NCBI RefSeq assembly: GCF_024539815.1
Contig: NZ_JAHHIU010000106.1
Coordinates: 1 to 55,964, forward strand
Origin: Streptomyces hayashii
Lineage (GTDB): Bacteria; Actinomycetota; Actinomycetes; Streptomycetales; Streptomycetaceae
Length of the DNA stretch: 55,964 bases
Direction of reading: 5' to 3'
The position numbers were made by a program, and so were the translations under genes. The notes under the pieces were generated by a model that did not search any database, was not told the DNA's origin, and saw only the letters and a program-made list of their open reading frames with translations. Every line of letters begins with the position of its first letter. Position 1 is the first letter of the stretch. This document shows, piece after piece, positions 25,705-35,100 of the stretch.

Positions 25705-26892
25705 TCAGCAGTCCTTGACGTCCGGCATCTTGTTGTCGGGCGAGTTGATGTAGATGTTGGAGATCCAGCCGTTGTACTGGGGGAGGTACGCCCACCAATC
25801 GTTGGTGTAGGGCGGTACCTCGACCTCCTCGCCCCTGGCCTGGCAGCCCACCAACACCTCGACGCCTGCGGGGAGTCGGGTGAGAGGTGAGTTGTTCGTG
25901 CGGGGGGCGGGGCGGACGTTCACATGGTCGCTCCACGTGCCGTACCACCGTCCCGCGGGCCGCGTGGCTCCGGGGACGTTCAGGGAGCGGGTCAGTCGGC
26001 CGATGTCCGTGTACGCCTTCCCGTAGGAGGTGCCGACGGGATGCAGTGTGTACACGGCCACGATGGACCGGTCACCGGCGCCCACGGTGCCCGTGCTGTG
26101 CAGCGCCGGCCGGCTCAGGTCCACGTCCGCGGCGGTGGCCGGAACCGGGCTCGCCGGACCCGTCGCGTTCGCGGTGCTCACCGGCCCGCAGGTGCCCTTC
26201 TCGTACGAGCTTCCGGCCCAGCCCTGCTTCACCGCCCACGGCTTCTCGAACGCTCCGGCGATGCCGAAGTGCTGGTCGAATCCGTCCGAGGCGCAGCGGG
26301 TGGACTGACGCAGGTTGCCCATCACGAAGTCGCGCACGGGGCCGGGCGCCGAGTCCAGGAGGTAGCGGTAGATGGTGACCGTGTCCCGGGCGGAGATCGC
26401 GGTGTACCCCCAGTAGCCCTCGTACCCGGTGGGCGGCACTGCCGTGTCCTTCAGGCCGAGTCGGCTCACCATGCGGGTGATGATCGCCGTACCGCCGTTG
26501 TCCGACCAGTAGTTGTCGGCCGCGGTGTCCTTGCTGCTGCGCAGCATCGGCTCCAGCCACGCCCGGTCGGCGGCCGGAACCGTGTAGTCGGGGCCCCGGT
26601 TCCACAGGTAGTCCAGCGCCAGCAGCAGCTTGACGACCGAGGCGGACCGGAAACGGGTGGCCGAGTTGAGCTGCTCGGTGAAGGCACCCGTCTGCCGGTC
26701 GAAGACGGCGACCCCGGCGCTGACGCCGGCGGGCACCTCGACGGACGCGGTGGCGGGCTGAACCGGCCGCCCGGCCGGGGCGTCGGCTGCGGCGGACCCT
26801 GCCGCGCCACCGATCAGCAGGAGCGCGGCGGCGACGCCGAGAAGTCGGCGCATCACAGGTGGTGCTCCGGCGCCGTGCAGGAGTCTGCGCAT
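25705..26892 (-). CDS. Secreted class A beta-lactamase-like serine hydrolase with C-terminal SH3-like domain
   Basis: A 395-aa exported protein with a Sec-type signal peptide (MRRLL... LLLIGGAAGSAAADA). The class A fold shows S-V-V-K (SxxK nucleophile), WSDNGG (SDN loop) and a KQG box where KTG is usual. The C-terminal ~75 residues (WSDHVNVRPAPR ... YNGWISNIYI) look like a bacterial SH3 wall-binding domain. It may be a wall-associated peptidase or penicillin-binding-like enzyme, not a resistance beta-lactamase. The ATG at 26892 is favoured by AAAGG seven bases away; 26898 is also possible. It is convergent with the kinase gene, 26 bases apart. Confidence 0.82.
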   Translation of the reverse strand: MRRLLHGAGAPPVMRRLLGVAAALLLIGGAAGSAAADAPAGRPVQPATASVEVPAGVSAGVAVFDRQTGAFTEQLNSATRFRSASVVKLLLALDYLWNRGPDYTVPAADRAWLEPMLRSSKDTAADNYWSDNGGTAIITRMVSRLGLKDTAVPPTGYEGYWGYTAISARDTVTIYRYLLDSAPGPVRDFVMGNLRQSTRCASDGFDQHFGIAGAFEKPWAVKQGWAGSSYEKGTCGPVSTANATGPASPVPATAADVDLSRPALHSTGTVGAGDRSIVAVYTLHPVGTSYGKAYTDIGRLTRSLNVPGATRPAGRWYGTWSDHVNVRPAPRTNNSPLTRLPAGVEVLVGCQARGEEVEVPPYTNDWWAYLPQYNGWISNIYINSPDNKMPDVKDC

Positions 26893-26943
26893 GACCATGC
26901 CTTTCGTCGTGGATGCTGGGATGCGGGACCGGTTCGGCGGGCT

Positions 26944-27429
26944 CTACCACCAGTCGGAGCAGCGGATCACGCCGTCCGACTTCAGCGAGCCGCAGACCCG
27001 GAACTGGTACTGGGCGTCGGTACTGGTGCGGCGGAACGGCGTGGTCAGGCTCTGCCCGGCGGAGCGGACGGTGAAGGGTCCGCACTGGAGCCAGGGGGAC
27101 ACGGCCTGATCGTGGTCCCAGCCGTCGGCGCGCCAGTCCATCCAGACGTTGTCGCCGGGATGCGTCCGCCCGCTGATCTTGCCGAAGGCGATCTGCTGGT
27201 CGATGTAGACGCCTTTCTCCAGCGTGATGCGGACGCTGCCGAGGCTGAGGTCGGCGGGCTTGTCGGTGTCGCCCTCGGCGTTGTCGGGGTGGTCGCGGAA
27301 GCCGCGTGCGCCGCCCTCGCAATCGGAGGCCGAGGCGTGGGCCGGCTGCGGGTGCTGGAGGAGGACGACGCCGGTGGTGACCGCGCACAAGGCGGCGCCC
27401 GTGGCGAGGGTGGAGCGGAGCAGGCGCAT
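26944..27429 (-). CDS. Small secreted protein of unknown function
   Basis: A 161-aa exported protein with a clear signal peptide (about residues 1-33, ending QPAHASA). The mature part has four cysteines, probably in two disulfides, and is rich in Asp and Trp (VWMDWRADGWDHDQ). I do not recognise the family. It lies 51 bases before the serine hydrolase gene on the same strand and could be co-transcribed with it; the pair may act together in the wall. Upstream there is a 149-base gap to the regulator gene. Confidence 0.78.
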   Translation of the reverse strand: MRLLRSTLATGAALCAVTTGVVLLQHPQPAHASASDCEGGARGFRDHPDNAEGDTDKPADLSLGSVRITLEKGVYIDQQIAFGKISGRTHPGDNVWMDWRADGWDHDQAVSPWLQCGPFTVRSAGQSLTTPFRRTSTDAQYQFRVCGSLKSDGVIRCSDWW

Positions 27430-27578
27430 GGAAGCCGTCTCTTCCTGTCTGTGGAGGGTGCCCCGCAGTACAGCCGAGGCCTGGAAGACGACTCGAACCC
27501 TAGGAAGGGAAGCGGGGCGGCGGTCCTGACGAATGTCAGGGCGGCGTTCATGCCCGGGCCGGTCTCGGGCCTGCGGGC

Positions 27579-28562
27579 TCAGCCCGACAGCAAGTCGACC
27601 AATGCCCCGCCCGAGGCCGTACGCCGGGCCACCACGTGCTGTCCGCGCCGCTCCCGGGCGAGGAGACCGGCCGTCTCCAGCTGACCGCAGTGGTATGTCA
27701 CCGTCGCCGGAGTGCAGTTGAGCGCGGAGGCCAGGGAGCCCATGGTGCACGGGCGCACCAGCTCGCGCAGGATCCCAGCCCGCAGGGAGCCCACCACGAG
27801 CTTGAGCGGGTCCCTGTCGGCAGTGGTCTCCTGAGCGGTCCACAGCGTGTCCAGACCGGGCACGGGATAGCCGAACCACACGGCGTCGGCACGGTCGAAG
27901 CTGAAGACCGAGGCGCCGTTGCCCGACACGAGGGGCACGAGCACCACACGGCGGGCGCCCCGCTCGAACGTCTCGGGGTGCGGATCGGGCACGTACAGGG
28001 TCTGGCCGGCAAAGCGGATCTTGGGTCCGAGTCCGGTCAGGACGAGCGGCAGAGCGTTGCTGACGACCGCCATCCCCACCCGCTCGGTCTCCCGGGCCAG
28101 CAGGGAGCCGGCCCGCGCCCATACCGGCCCGAAGGCCTCCCACACGGCGCCGAGAACGGCCGCGTACGCGTGGATGAAGGCCTTCGGCCGATCGACGACC
28201 GGCTGCCACTGCCGGGGGACCGTCCCCCCGAAGTCCCTCTCCAGCTCCTGAAGCAGCAACTGCGGCGAGAGCTCCGCCAGACGGTCGAGCTGGACCGAGA
28301 GATCGGTCTCCCACAGCGGCGCCGTGGGAGTGAGACAGTCGGGGACCATCGAGTACTCGCGGGCGAACAGCGGACGCAGCACCGCCTCCGCCCCGTCGGG
28401 CACCGCCGAGCGCAGCGTCCGCCGCCACGTGGGGTGCACGCCCTGGGAACGTCCGCCCAGCGCATCCGCGACGAGCGACATCAGGGTGACGCCGGGCTGC
28501 GCCACGACCGACACCGGCACTGTTTCCAGCGGTCCCAGAGACAGCTCGGAGAACCGGGCCAC
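27579..28562 (-). CDS. ArsR-like winged-helix transcriptional regulator
   Basis: A 327-aa regulator. The C-terminal ~75 residues form the winged helix (VRPCTMGSLASALNCTPATVTYHCGQLETAGLLARERRGQHV), the layout of Streptomyces ArsR-like proteins with a long N-terminal DUF-type sensor region (LSLGPLETVPVSVVAQP start). The start is GTG at 28562, with GGGGGAG five bases upstream. A perfect inverted repeat lies about 100 bases upstream and may be its operator. The ligand is unknown. The downstream secreted genes on the same strand are possible targets. Confidence 0.83.
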   Translation of the reverse strand: MARFSELSLGPLETVPVSVVAQPGVTLMSLVADALGGRSQGVHPTWRRTLRSAVPDGAEAVLRPLFAREYSMVPDCLTPTAPLWETDLSVQLDRLAELSPQLLLQELERDFGGTVPRQWQPVVDRPKAFIHAYAAVLGAVWEAFGPVWARAGSLLARETERVGMAVVSNALPLVLTGLGPKIRFAGQTLYVPDPHPETFERGARRVVLVPLVSGNGASVFSFDRADAVWFGYPVPGLDTLWTAQETTADRDPLKLVVGSLRAGILRELVRPCTMGSLASALNCTPATVTYHCGQLETAGLLARERRGQHVVARRTASGGALVDLLSG

Positions 28563-28657
28563 GAACACTCCCCCGTCGACGTCGTACCACCCTTGGGGAC
28601 GCGCCGGTCCGAGCAACGGTTTCGCACGACCGGGGCAAGGACGGCGACCGGCACACG

Positions 28658-28675
28658 TTTCGAAGCTTCTCGAAA
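28658..28675. promoter_or_regulatory. 18-bp inverted repeat in the divergent promoter region
   Basis: TTTCGA (28658-28663), spacer AGCTTC, then TCGAAA (28670-28675) form a perfect inverted repeat between the regulator gene and the decayed genes on the other strand. It is a good candidate operator for autoregulation by the ArsR-like protein. Confidence 0.6.
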
Positions 28676-28793
28676 TGCTGGGTCGTGCCGCCCGCGTCGA
28701 GCAGACTGTGTCCGACCACGGGGGCGGTGGCGGCTGACCGACCGCGCAAGCGCTGTACCCCGTGCAGAACACGCAGGAGGAACGGGGCGCCGC

Positions 28794-29238
28794 ATGTCCT
28801 TGAGACGCCGGGCCGGCGCGGGGCTGTTCGCCGCGCTGACGGCCACGCGGCCACCTTGACGCTCGTCACCCCCGCCGGGGCAGCCGCGGAGCCGACGTGC
28901 GGCGCGGGGGCCCGGGAACGGGTCCGGAACGTGCCTGACGTGCTGGTCCACGGACGACTCGGCCGCGGACAGCCCCGGTTGCCGCTACGTGGCGTACATC
29001 GGCACCGGCGTGCACGCCGACCGGATCGACGACCGGCACCCCGCCACCGGCAGCCCGCTGTGCGGCGGCAGCGGCTCCCGCGTCGCCGAAGACTCCGACA
29101 ACGAGGAGGGGAACCCCCCATGCACTCTGTCCGCCGAAAGATCCTCGGCGTCGCGACCGTTTTCGCGACCGCCCTCGGTACCTGAACACCGGCAACCCGG
29201 ACGTCTGGAAGCAGCAGACCAGACAGAGCCCTGCCTGA
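28794..29238 (+). pseudogene. Decayed small secreted-protein gene(s)
   Basis: ATG 28794, preceded by AGGAGGA, begins a good signal sequence (MSLRRRAGAGLFAALTA) but stops at 28857. The signal continues plausibly in another frame (TLVTPAGAAAEPTCGAG) and then returns to the first (CWSTDDSAADSPGCRY, IGTGVHADRIDD), so at least two indels are needed to read it through. A second ribosome site and start at 29120 (MHSVRRKILGVATVFATALG) also stops after 21 codons, with a short continuation in another frame. This looks like decay of one or two Cys-containing exported peptides. Sequencing errors cannot be excluded. Confidence 0.5.
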
Positions 29239-29295
29239 TGCGGCCGTCCGCTCCCGCCCCCCTTGCATGCCCTTCGACTCAAGGTTGACGACGTG

Positions 29296-30549
29296 ATGCC
29301 GAACAACCGCCGACGCCTGGCCGTCGGCGCCACCCTGATCGCCGCGCTCACCGCCGGCGCCGTCCCCGCCACCACCGCCTACGCCGCGCCCTCCGTTGCG
29401 GCCGCCACCCGTGCGACCACACCAGCCCCCGACATGGAAGGCGTGGTCGCAGCTCTGAATGCCGCCATGGCCGAGGGCGCGCCAGGAGCGATGGCCCGGT
29501 TCACCGGCCCCGACGGCGTCCAGGTCCGGACCGTGGGAGTGCGCGACCGGGACTCCGGCGCCGCCATGGACGTCCGCGCACGCTTCCGTATCGGAAGCGT
29601 CAGCAAGACCTTCTCCAGCGTTGTGCTGCTCCAACTGGTGCAGGAGGGGAGACTGGAGCTCGACGCGCCGGTGAACCGCTACCTTCCCGGACTGCTGCCC
29701 GACGACCGGATCACGGTGCGGCACCTCCTGACCCACCGCAGTGGGCTCGCGGACTACACCGACGCCATGTTCGAGCACACCGTGCCGGGCTTCGAGGCCG
29801 TGCGCAACAGGGTCTTCAGCTACCGGGAGCTGGTGGACCTCTCCCTGAGTGAGCCCCGCACCACCGAGCCCGGCGTCGCGTACAAGTACTCCAACACCAA
29901 CTTCGTGGTGGTCGGCATGCTGATCGAGAGGATCACCGGCACGCCCGTCGCCAAGGAGTACCGACGCCGCATCATCAAACCGTTGGGCCTGCGCGACACC
30001 TCGTACGTGCACCCGGACGTCCGCATCGCGGGGCTGCACGCCCGCGGCTATCTGCACCCCGACGAGGCCGGCGCGCCGCTGGTGGACTCCACCGAGCAGA
30101 CGGTCTCCTGGGCGCAGTCGGCCGGGGCGATCATCTCCAGCCCGGCGGACCTGAACACCTTCATGACCGCGCTGATGCGGGGCAGGCTGCTGACGCCGCG
30201 GATGCTGGAGGCGATGACGACCGTCACCCCGACCGACGCCACCGGCACCCGCTTCTACGGCCTCGGTCTGCGCCGCTACGACCTCTCCTGCGGTACGCAG
30301 GTCTTCGGCCACACCGGCACCGTGCAGGGGTACTACACCTACGCCTTCGCGACCCGCGACGGCCGACGCAGCCTCTCCGCGATGGCCAACACGTCGAACA
30401 AGGGGTCCGTCAACACCGCGCTCGGCGGCACGCTGGAGGCCGCGTTCTGCGGGAAGACCGCCTTGTCGGCGTCGGCGTCGGCGTCGGCGTCCGCTCGGCT
30501 CCGGTCGTCCATGGCGCCGGCCGAGTCGGACCTGCCCGAACACCGCTGA
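29296..30549 (+). CDS. Secreted class C serine hydrolase (D-Ala-D-Ala carboxypeptidase/beta-lactamase family)
   Basis: A 417-aa exported protein with a signal peptide (about 1-33, ending AYA). The catalytic set of the class C/DD-peptidase family is present: SxxK in GSVSKTF, YxN in YKYSNTNF and HxG in GHTGTVQGY. It probably acts on peptidoglycan stem peptides or a small ester/amide outside the cell. The C-terminal tail contains a Ser-Ala repeat made by a run of GTCGGC hexamers near 30470, a region prone to slippage. ATG 29296 is used; GTG 29293 directly before it is an alternative. Confidence 0.9.
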   Translation: MPNNRRRLAVGATLIAALTAGAVPATTAYAAPSVAAATRATTPAPDMEGVVAALNAAMAEGAPGAMARFTGPDGVQVRTVGVRDRDSGAAMDVRARFRIGSVSKTFSSVVLLQLVQEGRLELDAPVNRYLPGLLPDDRITVRHLLTHRSGLADYTDAMFEHTVPGFEAVRNRVFSYRELVDLSLSEPRTTEPGVAYKYSNTNFVVVGMLIERITGTPVAKEYRRRIIKPLGLRDTSYVHPDVRIAGLHARGYLHPDEAGAPLVDSTEQTVSWAQSAGAIISSPADLNTFMTALMRGRLLTPRMLEAMTTVTPTDATGTRFYGLGLRRYDLSCGTQVFGHTGTVQGYYTYAFATRDGRRSLSAMANTSNKGSVNTALGGTLEAAFCGKTALSASASASASARLRSSMAPAESDLPEHR

Positions 30550-30709
30550 GGCCCGGCCGGGGCCGCGACCCCGGGTGCTGACGGACCCTCAGATCATCTA
30601 TGGAGGAGTGCCTGTCGAGTCGGCACGGAGAGCGGTGCCGGTGTCGCCACCGGTCCGTTCCCCCGTGCCGCTCGCCGAGCCCGGCGTAGTTTGCGCCGAG
30701 CGCCGTGGG

Positions 30710-32011
30710 TCAACGGAGTCGGTCCAGCAGACGTACGCGCTCGTGGGGCGCGGGGCGGCTGTGGGACGGTCGCCGCAGGACGGCGCGCAGCAGATCCTCC
30801 GCCCCGTCCACTGTGTTCCCGGTGACGATGTAGTGGTCCACGGACTGCGGTTGGAGGAAACCGGGCAGTTCCGACGGAGACCTGCCGGGGAGCACCACGG
30901 GCAGGAGCCTGGTCGTCCAGGTCTCCCGGTCGGCGTGCAGATTCTCGCGGAGCAGCGCCATCTCGGACTGGAGACCGCGGTGCCGGGTGTTGTCGATCTC
31001 CCCGTCTCCGACCCTGCGGCACATCGGTGAGGCGATCACGAGGACGAAATCGGCTTCTCTCACCTGTTCCAGCGCCCACAGGTACCAGTCGCGCCGCCGG
31101 TCGACGTCCCAGCGGTCGAGGAAGACGTCGAGGCCGCAGTCCTGGGCGAGGAAGTGGGCGAAGAGGCGCACCTGCTCCATGTGCGGCTCGTCGTCGTGGG
31201 CGTAGGACACGAACACCCGCGGCCCGTCGGAGGGTCGGCCGCCGCCCTCGTCCGCGGTCACGGGCCCGGTGCACGGCACGGGTGCGGCGGACGTCGCGGC
31301 CGCGGACCTCGTCGCGGGCTCCCGGGGCGCCCGCTGCTCGGCGGCCGCCATCGCCTCGGAGAGCCGGAGGGTGAACGTCGTGGGGACGTTGGCGGGCAGG
31401 CACCCCATCGCGTCGTCGGGACCGAGGTCGAAGCGCGCCGAGCACTCGACGTCGACGGCCTCGCGGCCTTCGGGCACGAGCACCGCGGCCCAGCCCGAGT
31501 ACGAACCGGGGCGCACGCCGTCCGGGTGCTTGGTGGTGTGACGCCAGCGGGGCGTCGAACCACCGATGCCGAAGACGTCGACGGCGGGCAGCACCCCGGG
31601 CAGGGCGAAGGCTCCCGGCGTTCCCGGCGCGGCGGCCGTGAAGTTGAGGAGACCGTCGAGGGCGACGGTGGTCGCGGCCTGCTCCTGGAGAACCGTCCGG
31701 GGCACGGCGTCCGTCACCACCACCGCCGAGCGGTCGGCGCAGGACAGCCGGAAGGCGACCTCGAACCAGAGGGGGCCCGGCACATCGGGTTCCAGCAGCA
31801 ACTCGTAGGTGAACCGGACGAGATAGGCGTCCTGTCCGGGGAACGCGGGAGGGCGGGGCAGCACGGGATGGATCTGCCGAGCCCCGACGCGGACCGCGCC
31901 GAGGGGGATGTCGGAGGGCTCGGCGTCCAGCCATCTGCCCGCGCCGTCCGACAGCAGCAGGGCGATGTCGGACGAGGGAGGACGCTCGGTGTCGAGAACA
32001 CGGTCGGTCAC
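30710..32011 (-). CDS. SEFIR (TIR-like) domain protein
   Basis: A 433-aa cytoplasmic protein. Residues about 265-395 form a SEFIR/TIR-like domain (VFVSYAHDDEPH, LDVFLDRWDVDRRRDWYLW, ADFVLVIASP), a fold used in bacterial immunity for protein interaction or NAD hydrolysis. The first ~225 residues are a beta-rich region I do not recognise, joined by an Ala/Pro-rich linker. The start is GTG 32011, with AGGAG six bases upstream; the longer ATG form has no ribosome site. It is divergent from the CHAT-TPR gene, with a perfect palindrome between them. It is probably the effector or adaptor of a conflict system; function inferred. Confidence 0.82.
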   Translation of the reverse strand: MTDRVLDTERPPSSDIALLLSDGAGRWLDAEPSDIPLGAVRVGARQIHPVLPRPPAFPGQDAYLVRFTYELLLEPDVPGPLWFEVAFRLSCADRSAVVVTDAVPRTVLQEQAATTVALDGLLNFTAAAPGTPGAFALPGVLPAVDVFGIGGSTPRWRHTTKHPDGVRPGSYSGWAAVLVPEGREAVDVECSARFDLGPDDAMGCLPANVPTTFTLRLSEAMAAAEQRAPREPATRSAAATSAAPVPCTGPVTADEGGGRPSDGPRVFVSYAHDDEPHMEQVRLFAHFLAQDCGLDVFLDRWDVDRRRDWYLWALEQVREADFVLVIASPMCRRVGDGEIDNTRHRGLQSEMALLRENLHADRETWTTRLLPVVLPGRSPSELPGFLQPQSVDHYIVTGNTVDGAEDLLRAVLRRPSHSRPAPHERVRLLDRLR

Positions 32012-32141
32012 TGACTGCTCCTGGAAGGGGCGCACGGGCGACATATCGTGCCACGGCCGCCGCAGCGGATTCCGAGGAACGGACGGATCCCAACGGCTGC
32101 CGAGGACAATGCTGTTGGCTGGGGAAGCGCCCCCTGACGTG

Positions 32142-32155
32142 ACATGACGTCATGT
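32142..32155. promoter_or_regulatory. 14-bp perfect palindrome between the SEFIR and CHAT genes
   Basis: ACATGACGTCATGT is self-complementary across all 14 bases, with a TGACGTGACATGA-like flank giving extra GTGAC half sites. It lies in the 181-base divergent region (32012-32192), nearer the CHAT gene, and is a candidate shared operator. Confidence 0.6.
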
Positions 32156-32192
32156 GACGGGTCGGCGGGAAGCGGCGGAGGGGCGGATTGCC

Positions 32193-35100
32193 TTGGGCGA
32201 GCACGACGCGGTTGTCAGGGACGACGCGGTGGCCGCGATCAGGAAGCGCATCGCAGCGTTCGGAGAGTCCAGGGACCCCGATCTGCTGACCTGCCCGGCG
32301 GCGGACGCAGAGCGCGCCGGGCTCGCCGCCGCGGCGGATCCGGCGACCGACGTCGAGTCCCGCAGCACGCTCGGCGTACTGCACTGGCTTCGGCACCTCG
32401 TCATGGACCGGGATCCGGACGAGCTGGCGACGGCGGTCGCGCTGCTCCGCCCGCTGTGCGAGACCGCGCCGGAAGCGGTGCCCGAAGCGCTGCGTCGGCA
32501 TCCCGCGCTCTCCGCGGCGCCCGTTCCGCAGTCGGCGTTCGACCACCTGAAGGCGTACCGGGCCGACGGCGACCTCGCCCGGCTCCATGAGGCCGTGCGC
32601 CTCCTGCGCCTCTCGGCCACGGAAGGAGGCACCGGCGAGCGAGCGGCCGCGCTGGCCGACCTGGGCGCCGCGCTGCAGATGACGGCCGACCACACGAGCG
32701 GGACCGACACCCTGGACGAGGCGTTGGACTGCTGCCGCGAAGCCGTGGAGCTGACCCCCCGTTCCCACCCGAGCCACACCGGACGGCTCGCCAACCTGGC
32801 GCAGGCGCTGGCCGCGTCGGGGGCGCACCGGTCACGGCCGGAACTGCTCGACGAGGCACTGACCGTCATGCGTCGGGCCCTCGCCGACACTCCTGAGGAC
32901 GCGCCGGAGCTGCCTGCCAGGCTGAGCGCGCTGTCCGACGTGCCGCACGTCTGCTACACGCGGACCGGGGACGTCGGCCTGCTCCACGAGGCGGTGACGA
33001 TGACCCGCGCGTCCGTGGCGCCCGGTGCGGCCGGACCGCAGGACGACCCCAGGATCTGGACCAACCACGCCGCCGCGCTCAGCGCGCTGCACACCCGCAC
33101 CCGGTCCGCCGACGTCCTGGAGGAGGCCATCGAGGCCTGCGGCACCGCACTCCGTCTCTTCACGCCCGACGATCCGGCCCGGGTCCGTCCGGCGGGCAAC
33201 CTCGCCCTGTGTCTGCTCGCCCGGTACGAGACGCTCGGCGACACGGAGGCGCTGACCGAGGCCGAGACCCTGCTGCGGGCGGCCTGCGCGCCGAAGGGCA
33301 CCGCCCCGGCGGCCCGTTTCGCCCTGCTGTCCAGCCTCGGGCTGGTGCTGCGGTCCCGCGCCGAGGTATCCGGCGATCCCGACCTCCTCGCCGAGGCCGT
33401 GGCCGCCGGCAGGGTGTCGCTCACCGGCCCGCTGAACCCGGCCCACCGCGTGGCGGCGCTAGCCGATCTGAGCCTGTCGCTGCACATGTCGTACCAGGCG
33501 AGCGGTGACTCCGCCCTGCTGGAGGAGGCCGTCGCCCACGCCTCCGACGCGGTGGCGGCGACTCCGGAGGGCCATCCCGACCTGGCCGGCCGACTGGGCA
33601 ACCTCGGGATCGTGCTGCGCAGCGCCGCGGAGCGGACCGGCGACCTCGCGCCGGCCGAGCGGGGTATCGCGGCGTGCCGGGCGGCCGTGGACCGTATGCC
33701 CGACACCGACCCGGACCGTCCCGCCGTGCTGAGCACCCTCGGGCTGCTGCTGCGCCTGCGCGGGGTCGCCGGTGACGACGGCAGCCTGCGCGAGGCTGTG
33801 CGCGTGATGACCGCGGTCGCCGACGCCACCGGCGAGGGCCATCCCGACCGACCGGGCCGGCTGTCGAACCTGATGATCGTTCTGCGGGCCCGGTACGACG
33901 CCACCGGCGCGTCGGCACACCTGCGCGACGCGATCGCGGCCGGGCGCCAAGCGCTCGCCGAGTTGCCGCCCGGCCACGGCAACCGGCCCTCGGTGCTCGC
34001 CAACCTGGGGCTCGCGCTGTCCACCCTCGGCTCCCGGTCGGGCGAGGACCGATCCCTCGAAGAAGCGGCCGCAGTCCACGCGGAGGCGGCCCGAAGTCCC
34101 GGCACGCCGGTCGTGCTGCGGATCTGGGCGCTGCGCGAGGAGGCGAGGATCCTCGCGCAGCGCGGTGATCCGCAGGCGGCCCTGCCGGCGTTGGAGACAG
34201 CCGTGTCGCTGCTGCCCCGGCTGGCCGGGCGCGCGCTGGACCGGCCCGACCGCGACCACGCGCTGGGGCGTGTCGGCGGCCTCGCGGCCCAGGTCGTGTC
34301 GACGGCGGTGGCGGCCGGCCGGGTGGGTCACGGCGTGGGGCTGCTGGAGCGGGCCCGGGGCGTTCTGCTGACCGAGTCGATCCTGGAACGTTCGGCGGAT
34401 CTGACGGCGCTCACCGCAGCCGCCCCCGAACTGGCGGCGGAGTTCACGCGGTTGCGGGAGGAGTATGCCGCCGACGCCGGACAGGGCGGCGATCTGTACG
34501 CCCCCGACGGGCGCCGGGCGGCCGCCGCGGCCACCAGGCGGGCCCGGCGGGACGAGGAGTGGAGTTCCCTGCTCGCCGAGGTGCGCGCGCGGAACGGACT
34601 GCGGGACTTCCTGGACCCCGGACCGCCCGCCGAGCCGCACGGCATGTCCACGGACGGCCCGCTGGTGTACGTGTACGCGGCCGACGAGGGATGCGGTGCG
34701 GTGATCCTTCCGGCCGGCGGAGGGGCGCCCCGGCATGTGGCGTGCGACGCCGCGACGGCGGCCGACGCGGCACGCAACGCCGAGGGCTTCGACGCCGCCG
34801 TCCGCACCGCTTCCCAGGCCGGGGGGTACCGCGAACGGCTGGGCGCGCACCGGGAGATGAGCCGGGTGCTGGAGTGGCTGTGGGACGTGGTGGCGGAGCC
34901 GGTGCTGACGGCCCTGTCGGACGCCGACGGCGTGGCTCCGGACCGCTTGTGGTGGTGTCCGGTCGGGGTGTTCACGATGCTCCCGCTGCACGCCGCCGGG
35001 CACCACCGGCAACGGTCGGGGCGCACGGTCATGGACCGGACGACCAGTTCGTACACACCCACGCTGCGCGCCCTCGACTACGCGCGGGCAGGCGCCGGTC

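Noticed and set aside
25705..26892. Antibiotic-resistance class A beta-lactamase
   Set aside because: The third motif is KQG rather than KTG and an SH3-like wall-binding domain follows, which points to a cell-wall enzyme.
26944..30543. A 1199-codon open frame on the minus strand
   Set aside because: It runs antisense through the serine hydrolase gene and the regulator region. Only its last 161 codons (26944-27429) form a real gene with a signal peptide; the rest is an open frame caused by high GC.
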